Source of the DNA: Rhipicephalus microplus
Lineage: Eukaryota > Arthropoda > Arachnida > Ixodida > Ixodidae
Assembly: GCF_043290135.1 (NCBI RefSeq)
Contig: NC_134705.1
Location: 100,938,239-101,002,238 of the forward strand
DNA length: 64,000 nt
Direction of reading: 5' to 3'
Shown here: positions 12,211-21,668 of the stretch, in pieces
Layout: every line of letters begins with the position of its first letter
How positions within the stretch are numbered: the first letter of the stretch is position 1
Program-made: the position numbers and the translations under genes
The notes under the pieces: generated by a model
What the model was told of the DNA's origin: nothing
Seen by the model: only the letters and a program-made list of their open reading frames with translations
The model's database searches: none

Positions 12211-14412
12211 TACCAGCCCATTTCACTTAACCTCAAGTATTATGAAGCTAATAAAGCGAATACACTGTTTCACCTAGACGCTAGACTAAAAGAGCTCAAT
12301 TTTTTCTGACGTTATGAGTGGCTTTCGTCGGTATCATTTTACCGTCTATAGCATTACAGATATTTGCATCGTCGCTTGAGTCTGTTCGAGAAAACAGGCA
12401 CTCTGCATATATGCATTTTCTGAACGCACGAAAAGTCTATGATACAGTGCTACAAGAGGTGATTGTTTTTGCACTCATGGAAGTGGGACTTACGGGTAGA
12501 CTGCCTAACTTCCTGCATAACGTTCTGTAGGGACACAAAATGAAAGTACTTGTTGCAGGTACAACGAGTGGATGACGCACTCTTAGATGCAGTGTTCCAC
12601 TAGGCAGCGTTTTACCGCCGCTTCTCTACAACAGCGTGCTTGCCGGACTTCCAAGTGCATTCCTTCGAGATTATGAGTTACCCATAGGTGTATCAATTTA
12701 TGCTGATGTCATCGCACTGTGGTTAAATGGTCTTTTTCAACAGGGCTCACGTCTGCAGGGAATCTTGCAGAGAGTGCTTCGTACGGCTACAGAATGCCCA
12801 GAAGTAGTTGGTCTACAGACTTCCCTAGCTGAATCAGCCGCCATTGCTTATGATCCAAGGGAACTTGCTCGAAGAAGCATCAGCCGGTTATACATTGAAC
12901 ACAGACACCAATAGCGTGGGTCCAACAACATCTCTACCGGGGGGTATTTATTGATGACCGCCTGTCTGGGTGCCCTGCTGCTATCTCCGCGAGGTGGCAA
13001 TTGCAGTCGCTCCAGAACTATGTGGCAGCCTTGCCTGCTTGGGGTACTGACTGTCGCCAGACGACAGCACACAAGCGTATAAATCAGATATGCTCTCAGG
13101 CTTGATGTACGCCTTTCATAATTTGAGTGTGCCGCCAAGTTTAAAGTCTCAACTGTAGCGAGAACATCGTGTTACGCCCTGAATCATACTCGGGTAACCT
13201 CACGCTGCAGAATCTGCTGCTCTACTAACAAAAGCACACCAGTTACCCCCGAGGCTCCATGCTGACAAGAGAGAGCTGCATGGTATTCAGCGCATGTTGA
13301 AAGCACCAGGTTGTGATGCACTTATTAATCACCTCACTGAGCACCAAACCTCTTGCAGCGGCAAAATTGCGGCATTGTTTACCAAAATAACCTGCAGATC
13401 AGATGATCCTTTTTGCTCATTATTTCAAAATGTCCTAACAAATGCATCTTTCTTATTCATATTTTCATTGGCGGAATGCTGAAAAACTCTCACCAGCCTA
13501 TCTCAGCACTATTTCAATTGGTCCAGTCACACCTATTTTAAAATACTGACGTTCATCTTCAAGTTTATGTAGACGCATCTGTGTACAATGATGGCCAAGC
13601 TCACTTTGCAGATTTTTTTTGTCCTTCTACTAACGTCCGACGGGTGTTTCGTATACCGCATTCATTCTCTTCATCAACTGCGGAACTAGTTGCATGCAAT
13701 TCATGTGGCACTGAAATGCATACTAGAAAAATTAGAAGAACCGAAGGTTGTCATACCTGCACTTTTTCGTGCTGTCCTTAGCAGATAGTTCAGAAAAGAT
13801 TCCAGTGGCCCAACTATATTCAGCATCGTTCAAACTGCCCCAAAACGTATTACTAGGGGGTGTTTCTAATTCGCCAGGAGATACCTTCGCACGTTGGTAT
13901 TACTGGAAATCAAGAGGCTGCTCGCCTCGCTTTACTTCGTGCCTACAACAACTGTGAATGTGAAAAAACTTGCTGCTAGTTAGACAACGCTGGTCTGCTG
14001 ATTCACCGACATATTTTAAAGCAGCATCCCGATCAGCGTGTCGCAAGCGAATTGTTTGCTCCTCGTGTTCTTTGCCCTGGGTTGAGTCGTCGTGACATAG
14101 CCCTGTTATGTATGCTAAGAGTTGGTGTTGTGTCAGTGTGCGAAAAGTTATACTCTCAAAGACATGATGACAGTTTGATATGTTCTTCGTTTGACTTTCG
14201 TGAGACACTAAAACACATCATTTTAGAGTGCCCGACATTTGTTGTTCAACGTCCACAACTAAAGGGGTTGATGGAGTGATTGAATTTTAGTGCACAACCT
14301 TTGAGGATTGCTTGTTCTCAGGAGGATGTGCTTTTAGGCGCGTCCAGGTCTACCGACCCTTTTAACTTTCCTAAAATGGACTTGGCATCACGTTTATATA
14401 CATTTTTTAAAG
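12211..14412 (+). pseudogene. Decayed RT-RNase H non-LTR retrotransposon
   Basis: Fragments in shifting plus-strand frames follow the order of a LINE ORF2. YQPISL then a motif around GFRR (12,211-12,350) matches the RT fingers. FLNARKVYDTVLQEVIVFALMEVGL (12,415-12,500) is a decayed palm motif A region. PLGSVLPPLLYN-like text then SIYADVIALW (12,600-12,720) is the degraded YADD box, with the second Asp replaced by Val. YNDGQAHFADFF and the following STAEL (13,580-13,690) match an RNase H start, and a C-terminal HIILECP motif lies at 14,210-14,235. Multiple frameshifts and stops show long inactivity. The organisation (RT, RNase H, Cys/His C-terminus) fits the I/R1/Jockey-like assemblage of tick LINEs. 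Confidence 0.7.
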
Positions 14413-14504
14413 ATGATATTCTTTCTTGGGGACCTTCGATGCAAAAATTTTCGTCTGCCTGCCTGCGTGCCTGCCTGCTTGCCTGCAGCCTGCCTGCCGG
14501 CCTG

Positions 14505-14506
<2 letters not shown>

Positions 14507-14576
<70 letters not shown>
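14507..14576. repeat. TCTG microsatellite
   Basis: A nearly pure run of about 17 TCTG units, preceded from about 14,455 by an imperfect CTGC/CCTG-rich stretch. It lies immediately after the decayed LINE. Open frames across it (Cys/Leu/Ser or Thr/Asp/Arg-Gln repeats) are artefacts of the repeat. Confidence 0.95.
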
Positions 14577-14577
<1 letters not shown>

Positions 14578-15027
14578 ACATTTGTCTGTTTGTTCACTGT
14601 TTACAGCATCAGGTATTTGAGAAGGCCGACCCCAACCGCAGCACCCACCTCTATTGCTCAAGAATCAGCGTTCATAATTGCGCAATTCTAATTAAAAAAG
14701 CCATTATTGCGCGTGTCTGGGGCACCATAACAACACGTATATATTCTGCATGTGCGCCTTTTAACAGAAAAGGCACACATAAGCAATTTTAGGGACTGGA
14801 GCGTTTATAACGCTGCGCTGATCATCCAACGCTCGAACGGAAAGGCAAGTGTTTCCAACGCTTTGCTAAAATGAGACGGTGATAGCCTCTACCCGTCGCA
14901 TTGCGTTCTACACCTTATCACCTCTGAGGCGGGCGTTTTTGAAAAAAAAACTGCCAGATGGCGCTCATGTCTCACGTGTGACGTAACTTGATGCGCTTGT
15001 TCGCCTCCGCTGCACACTCGAAGCACT

Positions 15028-15351
15028 CTAAAGCAGCGCCTCCAGAATACCATTCACTGATTTTCTTGAGCAGAACATCCAATAAATGTTTTGTTCACTC
15101 TCTCCACGCGCAAGACTACCGTCCTTCGACGACATTTGCACGTTAAATGCAGATACGGGGCCAATTTTTTGTGTGACTGTTTGCATTTGTGTGAGTTTTT
15201 CTTCGTTATATAGGTGCAAAGCTTCTAAAGCCACGGGTATGTCCATTCCTTGTTCGTGACCCCCTAGTTCCAGCTTCGCAAACTGCCCACTACTTCGTGC
15301 TTGAAAACATTCCACTACACCCGACCACTGATGCACCACTTCGCCAACCAT
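15028..15351 (-). CDS. Unrecognised 107-codon ORF with upstream TATA box
   Basis: I do not recognise this product. The frame starts at an ATG (MVGEVVHQWSG...) and runs 107 codons. It is mostly hydrophilic with alternating charged residues in its middle (EALHLYNEEKLTQMQ), no membrane segment and no signal peptide. A TATATATA box on the same strand (15,383-15,390) lies about 32-39 bases before the ATG, and the 3' end of element B begins some 40 bases further upstream. It may be a real small gene, a retrocopy, or chance. Confidence 0.3.
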   Translation of the reverse strand: MVGEVVHQWSGVVECFQARSSGQFAKLELGGHEQGMDIPVALEALHLYNEEKLTQMQTVTQKIGPVSAFNVQMSSKDGSLARGESEQNIYWMFCSRKSVNGILEALL

Positions 15352-15451
15352 AAAGCTGAATGAAGGAGCGAAAGAAGAGGCATATATATACCAGTTACAA
15401 GCAATGAAAGTTTTTGCATAAATATATTTCTACAACAAAGAGAAGTTTATT

Positions 15452-15466
15452 GACTCCAAATCAGAT
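15452..15466. repeat. Target-site duplication of element A, left copy
   Basis: GACTCCAAATCAGAT, repeated exactly at 21,317-21,331. It lies within the 3' UTR of element B and defines the 3' end of element A. Confidence 0.9.
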
Positions 15467-15819
15467 GATGATGATGATGTTTGATGTTTTATGGCGCAAG
15501 GGCCATTTCACGGCCAAAGAGCGCCAGTTCATCTTACTAAAAACATGGACAATGATTGTGATATGTGGCTGTATAAGGGCCATAAAATTCCTCGCGGTAA
15601 GGCGGGTAAAAACATACAAGTAATAAAATCATGACCATGTCGTGAAAGGTGTGTGTGGTGTGAATAGATGACAAAAGATGGTGATAATAAAAAACGATGG
15701 TGTATATGTATGGCATTAGCACAAGTACCTCACTGGTTCATACCCTTGCGTGCAAGGGCCGTGAGGCAAGTGCTTTCCTGTGTAGCCACCGCAGCAAAAA
15801 CCTCCCTGGAGAGGTCGTG

Positions 15820-18800
15820 CTACGGGATGCCCGGGTATATGATATGAAAATTACGAATTTCTTTTAAAAACGCTAACAATGATTTATGACTAAAAAGCGG
15901 TTCCCTACCAACGAACATTGCAGGGTGTAAAGGTATATGTTGTCGGTAGGGTAATGGAAAGTGTTGTTTTCTTACAGTGTCCAATTGTTTGTACTCAATT
16001 AAATTGTGAAGGACTGTCAATACTTCACCACATCTGTCACACAATGGTGGATCGCCACCGGACAAAAGGTGTGTGTGTGTCGTGTATGTGTGTCCTATCC
16101 TGAGTCTCGTTAGTATTACCTCTGTATGGCGTGATTTCGATACGGGCAGCCAATGACCAAGGTGTGGCTTAATAACGTGTAGTTTGTTTTGTGTGTGTGT
16201 ATCCCACTTGCTCTGCCAGTATACTCTGAGGTTTCGTTTGAGAGACGGCTTAAGATCAACGGCCGTGATCGATATGGGTGTAGGGGCAGTGCTTTTGTGG
16301 ACGGATGCAGCGAGCTGATCCGCCCTCACGTTGCCTTGAATCTCACGGTGCCCTGGCACCCAGCACACTACAACATGTTGTTTGAGTGTGTATAGTGTGC
16401 ATAAAATGGAGTAAAGTGAGACAAGGACTGGGTTTTTGTGTTTTTTAAGAGTGTGCAGAGCCGTTACTACACTGAGGGAGTCTGTATAAATTACTGCTTT
16501 TTGTATTTGTAATTGCTTGATGTGTTTAGCCGCCACAAGTATCGCGTAGGCTTCCGCTGTGAAGATACTTGTGTCTGGATGTAGAGGGCCAGCATCCGAA
16601 AAGGAAGGGCCAACAGCAGCATAGGACACAGAGGAGTTAGACTTGGAGGCATCTGTAAAGAACTCAGGACGTGTGTATTTGTGTTGAAGTTCCAGGAAGT
16701 ATGTTCGGATATGGGCAATAGGCGCATGTTTTGTAACTTCTAGAAAAGACACATCGCAGTCTATAGTCTGCCATTGCCACGGTGGCGGGTATGCTACAGG
16801 AGCCATTAAACTGTGTTCGAGTGACACTCCAGTGTCCTCAGCTAGACCCTTCAGGCGAACTGAGAAGGGCTGCCTCATTGAAGGCCTGTTTTGAAAAAGA
16901 ATGGAGCTCGACAAGTCATTAATAGTAGAGTATGAGGGATGCCTCTTGTCTGCTTTCACCTTAAGGAAATATACAAAGGACATGTAGGTTCTTTGCAGAT
17001 GAAGCGACCACTCATTTGACTCCACGTAAAAGCTTTCTACGGGGCTGGTGCGAAAAGCACCCGTAGAAAGGCGGATGCCCGAATGGTGCACGGGATCCAG
17101 CATCTTCAAAGCACTTTGAGTCGCAGACTGATAAACAATGGCCCCATAATCTAAGCGGGTGCGAATAAGGCTTCTATATAGGTTCATGAGACATTGCCTG
17201 TCACTACCCCACCTAGTACGTGACAACACTTTTAAAATATTCATGGCTTTTAAACATTTTGTTTTTAGATACTTGATGTGCGGTACGAAGGTCAACTTGT
17301 TGTTCAAGATTAATCCTAAGAATTTATGCTCCGTATTAACAGACAGACGTTGACCGTTCAGTTCAATGTCGGGTTCTGAGTGCATGCCTCTCTTTCTGGA
17401 GAACAGGACACACGTGCTTTTTTGTGGGTTCAGTCGGAATCCGTTTTCCTCTGCCCATTTGGAGAGCTTGTTTAAACCTAACTGAACCTGCCGCTCACAC
17501 ATTGCCAGATTGCAAGACCTAAAGCCAAGCTGGACGTCATCGACATATGTACAATAAAACATATTGCGAGGGATGGTCAAGCGCAAGGAATTCATTTTTA
17601 TGAGAAAAAGTGTGCAGCTAAGTACACCACCTTGTGGCACGCCTGTTTCCTGGACAAATGTTTGGGAAGGAACCGTGCCAACTCGGACACGGAATGTCCG
17701 GTTTGACAGGTAACTTTTGATTATGTGAAACATTCTTCCGCGCACGCCAAGATGGGATAGGTCTCTTAGAATTCCAAAACGCCATGTTGTATCATAAGCC
17801 TTTTCGATATCGAGGAACACAGAGAGAAAATATTGTTTATGGACGAAGGCGTCTCTGATCTGTGCCTCGATACGAACAAGGTGGTCTGTCGTGGATCTAC
17901 TCTCTCGAAACCCGCACTGAAATGGGTTGAGCAAATTGTTTGTTTCAAGAAAGTGTACAAGTCGGCAGTTTATCATTTTTTCGAAGACTTTGCACAAGCA
18001 GCTTGTAAGGGCAATAGGCCTGTAACTTAAAGCTAAAGAAGGGTCCTTGCCCTCTTTCAAAATGGGAATAACAATAGCCTCTTTCCAGGAGGTAGGAATA
18101 CTGCCAGAAGACCAAATAGCATTGTACAAACAAAGTAAGGTTTTTCGGCTTTCGTTTGGTAGGTTTCTCAACATTTCATACATCACACGGTCAGAACCTG
18201 GGGCAGAAGTACTGCAGGAGTTTAGAGATGTTTGGAGCTCAGCTAGACTGAAAGCTTGGTTATGTGCCTCGTATCTAGTGGATATCTGTTCGAGTTTCTG
18301 CTTTTCTATTCTTGTTCTGTATTTTTGGAAAGTGTCAGTATAGTGGGACGAGCTGGATACCTGTTCGAAGTGTGCACCGAGGAAGTTTGCCTGATCTTCC
18401 AAGGTATCACCCTGAGTGTTTACGAGTGGAAGTGTGTGTACTTGTTTTCCTGCTATCCTACCGACCATGTTCCAGACTTTAGCCTCCTGTGTGTATGAAT
18501 TAACCCCTGATAAAAACTTCTGCCAGCTTTCTCTTCTGGCCTGCCGACGCGTTATCCTGCCTTGAGACTTCATTTTCTTGAAGGTTTCAAGATTTTCGGC
18601 TGTCGGTGAGTTCCGAAGCAGCCTCCAAGCTCTGTTTTGCTGTTTGCGCGCGTTTCGGCATTCAGAGTTCCACCATGGCACACGTCGTTTTCCAGGGTGT
18701 CCATTTGTTTGTGGGATGCATTTTGTTGCAGCATCAATCAAAAACGCTGTGAAGTAGTTCACAGCAACATCAGTGTTCAAAGTACAGATGTCATTCCAAC

Positions 18801-19536
18801 CTAGACGAGCGATAGTATAAAACTGTTCCCAGTCGGCTCTGTTTATTAGCCACTTGGGAACACGTGGTGAGCACTCGGTTACTGTAGTTGTGCTCAAAAC
18901 TACGGGGAAGTGGTCACTTCCGTACAGATTACTGACGACATTCCACTGTAGTAGAGCCACAAGAGATGGAGATGCTATGCTTAGGTCTAAGGAGTAGGTG
19001 TTATTAGCGAGATTATAATAGGTTGGTTCTTTTCGATTCAGGAGACACGCGCTCGACGAGAGAAGGAACTGTTCGATCAGTCGACCTCGCGCGTCATACC
19101 GAGAATCACCCCATAGCCTGCTATGCGCATTGAAGTCTCCAAGGAGAACATAGGGCTCCGGAAGTTCATCAATTAAAGAATATAAATCACGTTTTTGAAG
19201 CTGATAGCTAGGAGGAATGTAAATACTGCAGATTGTGATCAGTTTATCAAAAAGAACCGCTCGAACAGCCACTGCCTCAAGGGATGTTTGGAGTTGTAAG
19301 TGTGCGCATGCAATTCCTTGATTTACTATGATGGCAACACCTCCGGATGATGTCATGGCATCATCTCGGTCCTTTCGAAAAATAACGTATTTACGAAGAA
19401 AATTTGTGTGTTTTGAATTAAGGTGTGTTTCTTGTACACACAGCACTTTTGGCGAGTGTTCATGTAAAAGTTCTTGGATGTCGTCAAGGTTCCTGAGGAG
19501 GCCCCTGACGTTCCATTGTATAATTTGAGTGTTCAT
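15820..19536 (-). CDS. Element A ORF2: endonuclease-RT-RNase H polyprotein
   Basis: 1,238 residues, open throughout, starting at ATG (MNTQIIQWNVRGLL). An N-terminal AP-like endonuclease shows QWNVRGL, VQETHL, GDFNAHSRLWG and SDHFPVVL. The reverse transcriptase covers the middle: YRPIALTSCLCKVFE, FLDIEKAYDTTW (motif A), TGVPQGGVLS and FYCTYVDDVQLGF (YVDD catalytic box). RNase H follows with TDASKSN, TAEAYAI, YTDSLSVV and a GHREIQGN...AD motif, so the D-E-D-D set is present. The C-terminal region has CDRCGEVLTVLH, but the position expected to be the last Cys is Tyr (LIEYKQLD), a possible lesion in an otherwise intact protein. The protein would nick target DNA, prime and copy its RNA. It acts with the ORF1 protein in an RNP in the nucleus. 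Confidence 0.92.
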   Translation of the reverse strand: MNTQIIQWNVRGLLRNLDDIQELLHEHSPKVLCVQETHLNSKHTNFLRKYVIFRKDRDDAMTSSGGVAIIVNQGIACAHLQLQTSLEAVAVRAVLFDKLITICSIYIPPSYQLQKRDLYSLIDELPEPYVLLGDFNAHSRLWGDSRYDARGRLIEQFLLSSSACLLNRKEPTYYNLANNTYSLDLSIASPSLVALLQWNVVSNLYGSDHFPVVLSTTTVTECSPRVPKWLINRADWEQFYTIARLGWNDICTLNTDVAVNYFTAFLIDAATKCIPQTNGHPGKRRVPWWNSECRNARKQQNRAWRLLRNSPTAENLETFKKMKSQGRITRRQARRESWQKFLSGVNSYTQEAKVWNMVGRIAGKQVHTLPLVNTQGDTLEDQANFLGAHFEQVSSSSHYTDTFQKYRTRIEKQKLEQISTRYEAHNQAFSLAELQTSLNSCSTSAPGSDRVMYEMLRNLPNESRKTLLCLYNAIWSSGSIPTSWKEAIVIPILKEGKDPSLALSYRPIALTSCLCKVFEKMINCRLVHFLETNNLLNPFQCGFRESRSTTDHLVRIEAQIRDAFVHKQYFLSVFLDIEKAYDTTWRFGILRDLSHLGVRGRMFHIIKSYLSNRTFRVRVGTVPSQTFVQETGVPQGGVLSCTLFLIKMNSLRLTIPRNMFYCTYVDDVQLGFRSCNLAMCERQVQLGLNKLSKWAEENGFRLNPQKSTCVLFSRKRGMHSEPDIELNGQRLSVNTEHKFLGLILNNKLTFVPHIKYLKTKCLKAMNILKVLSRTRWGSDRQCLMNLYRSLIRTRLDYGAIVYQSATQSALKMLDPVHHSGIRLSTGAFRTSPVESFYVESNEWSLHLQRTYMSFVYFLKVKADKRHPSYSTINDLSSSILFQNRPSMRQPFSVRLKGLAEDTGVSLEHSLMAPVAYPPPWQWQTIDCDVSFLEVTKHAPIAHIRTYFLELQHKYTRPEFFTDASKSNSSVSYAAVGPSFSDAGPLHPDTSIFTAEAYAILVAAKHIKQLQIQKAVIYTDSLSVVTALHTLKKHKNPVLVSLYSILCTLYTLKQHVVVCWVPGHREIQGNVRADQLAASVHKSTAPTPISITAVDLKPSLKRNLRVYWQSKWDTHTQNKLHVIKPHLGHWLPVSKSRHTEVILTRLRIGHTYTTHTHLLSGGDPPLCDRCGEVLTVLHNLIEYKQLDTVRKQHFPLPYRQHIPLHPAMFVGREPLFSHKSLLAFLKEIRNFHIIYPGIP

Positions 19537-19600
19537 GGTGAATGTAAAATAGTGCTGTGTGTACGAAAAGCGAGTGGCTGTTTAAACGGGAAATTTGAGT

Positions 19601-20785
19601 TCACTTAACAGGGCCGTCACCGGGCCCTGTTATTTGCTTTATCGTTTTCTTGGCGCGCTCCAAGGAGCCACGCCGCTCTTTCGGCACCAAGGGTGCCGAC
19701 GTATCCATTGCCTCCTCGGAGGCACTGGATGCCCGCACATGCGGGCTGTTATTTCGGATTACGGGCCTCGCCTGGTGAGGGGAGGCCTTGAGACCCGAGG
19801 ACTCTGGAGTCTCCGGTCTCTGTTTGAGAGTAGGCGGTGTAGCCTGGGCTACAGCCGCCTTGGGGGCAGGTGCCACAACCATCGGCTCGGTATACGCGGG
19901 CCGAAGGAGTGGCGAAGGCTGGTGCGGCGGTTCCCCCTGACGCGCCGCATCAGCGTATGTAGGTCCATAGAATGGAGCGACTCTTCGCCGTGCTTCCTTA
20001 AATGTTATGTTCTCCTTTACCTTTAATGTAATTATTTCTTTTTCTTTTTTCCAATATGTGCAGGAGCGTGAGTATGCGGCATGGTTTCCTTCGCAGTTTG
20101 CACAGTGTGGCGGTTGTTTGCAGTTCTCAGACACGTCGCCTAGGACTCCACATTGTGCACAGGTCTGGCGACCACGACAGGTTTTAGAGCCATGGCCATA
20201 CCTCTGGCATTGGAAGCAACGACGAGGGGTTGGTATATACGGCCTGATAGATGTCTTGGTGTACCCTGTTTGAATGGAATCTGGTAGTTTACTGGATGCA
20301 AACGTGAGTATTAAGTGTTTCGTCGGTATTTCCTTATTATCTCTTCTGATGATAATTCTCTGTACATTAGTGACGTTTTGGCTCTTCCACCCTTCCAAAA
20401 GTTCAGTTTCGGTGAGTTCAAGTAAGTCTGCATCAGATACCACTCCGCGAGTGATGTTCATGAATCTGTGTGGTGTTACGGTGATCGGTACGTCACCAAA
20501 CGTTGAGAGGCTGTCTAGCTTTACAAATTGTGCTTTGTCTCGAATTTCTAGGAGAAGATCTCCGCTAGCCATCTTCGTTACTTTGTATCCAGCCCCGAGA
20601 GTTTCAGTAAGACACCTGGCAACAACGAAAGGAGATACGGTCCTGGCTTGCTTTCCGTTTTTTTCACAGTGAATGACGTGGTAGTGGGGAAAAGTTTCTA
20701 TTGGCTGGTTGAAGAAATTTATGTCGTCGGTGCGTACCCGCTTTAGGCCGGTACGATCAGACAGTTGAGGGAATGCTCCATGCAT
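19601..20785 (-). CDS. Element A ORF1: gag-like zinc-knuckle protein
   Basis: 394 residues from ATG (MHGAFPQLSDRTG). Residues roughly 30-170 form an RRM-like or gag-like RNA-binding region; the C-terminal half has three consecutive Cys/His knuckles: CFQCQRYGHGSKTC, CAQCGVLGDVSENC and CANCEGNHAAYSRSC. In the second, the expected His is replaced by Val/Ser context (GDVSENC). The segment after them (WKKEKEIITLKVKENITFKEAR) is highly typical of I-clade ORF1 proteins. It should coat element RNA and deliver it to ORF2 protein. The stop lies 64 bases before the ORF2 ATG. Confidence 0.88.
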   Translation of the reverse strand: MHGAFPQLSDRTGLKRVRTDDINFFNQPIETFPHYHVIHCEKNGKQARTVSPFVVARCLTETLGAGYKVTKMASGDLLLEIRDKAQFVKLDSLSTFGDVPITVTPHRFMNITRGVVSDADLLELTETELLEGWKSQNVTNVQRIIIRRDNKEIPTKHLILTFASSKLPDSIQTGYTKTSIRPYIPTPRRCFQCQRYGHGSKTCRGRQTCAQCGVLGDVSENCKQPPHCANCEGNHAAYSRSCTYWKKEKEIITLKVKENITFKEARRRVAPFYGPTYADAARQGEPPHQPSPLLRPAYTEPMVVAPAPKAAVAQATPPTLKQRPETPESSGLKASPHQARPVIRNNSPHVRASSASEEAMDTSAPLVPKERRGSLERAKKTIKQITGPGDGPVK

Positions 20786-21316
20786 GCCGGTCTTATTTTT
20801 GTTCAGCAGCGTTGGCGGCCACCCACCACGGAGCCCAACGAGGGGACGCTACAAGTTTGCGGATGCTGAAACCTGCAGACGCCAGCCGTACAACGCCACT
20901 ATAACCCAATGCGCCTAGACCAAGGTAGGCTATTTGCACAGGGTTAACCCTTGCCGCCAGGAAAAATTGGAAGTAAAATGAAGTGAGGAGAAGACAGGAA
21001 AGATGTAAAGTGAGAACAAAAGACGAAGATATAGGGAGAGAGAGATAGGAAAAGGCGACTGCCGATTTCCCCTGGGTGGGTCAGCCCAGGGGTGCCGTCT
21101 ACATGAAGCCGGGGCCAAAGGGGTGTGTTGCCTCTGCCGGGGGGCCTTCAAGGTCCAATCACCCAGCGTCGGCTCAACCCCCAGGATCCCCTTTTCCCCG
21201 GACACGGCAAAGCCACGCACGGCTAGGCGTGGGAGGGAGTAGAAACTCCCCCGTTAGCTCGGGTCCGTGGTGTCGCTACACACCAAACGCCTACTTGCGC
21301 AGGCGCCCCTGCGGGG
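20786..21316 (-). promoter_or_regulatory. Element A 5' UTR
   Basis: Non-coding leader of the I-type element, GC-rich at its start. Non-LTR elements of this group normally carry an internal promoter here, but I cannot point to a specific core motif. Its right border is set by the target-site duplication at 21,317. Confidence 0.6.
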
Positions 21317-21331
21317 GACTCCAAATCAGAT
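21317..21331. repeat. Target-site duplication of element A, right copy
   Basis: GACTCCAAATCAGAT, identical to 15,452-15,466. Beyond it the 3' UTR of element B resumes. Confidence 0.9.
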
Positions 21332-21668
21332 CACGTTCAGGTCACGGTGAGACACAATACGCGGCCGCACTTTGGCCGGGAACAATTCAATGGAGCAAAA
21401 ACACACAAATTGTTGATGTAAAGGACAGGGCACTCGGTAAAATATATACACTATATACAATTTGGTTTTTTCCAACACGTACAAATACATGTATAATATA
21501 CCTATATACTGATATACATATACAAAAAACACATCTACAGATATTCTACATTACATTGACCATATATACATGAAGGAATACAATAATGTATGTACATATT
21601 TACAGTTTGGTGATAGCTTGGTTCTTTGACCAAGGGTGCCGGGGAGAAAACAAAGCGGTGGGGGGAGG

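Larger units (their letters stand above)
15467..21316 (-). mobile_element. Element A: full-length I-type LINE
   Basis: About 5.85 kb on the minus strand, bounded by a perfect 15-bp target-site duplication. It has a 531-bp 5' UTR, ORF1 (gag-like, three zinc knuckles), a 64-bp gap, ORF2 (AP endonuclease, RT, RNase H) and a 3' UTR ending in an ATC/CAT simple repeat (15,465-15,479) instead of poly(A). This layout matches the I superfamily. Both ORFs are open, so it is the youngest and only apparently complete element in the window. Confidence 0.9.

Noticed and set aside
14318..14691. Cys/Leu-rich and Thr-Asp-Arg-Gln repeat proteins
   Set aside because: Translations of the TCTG microsatellite.
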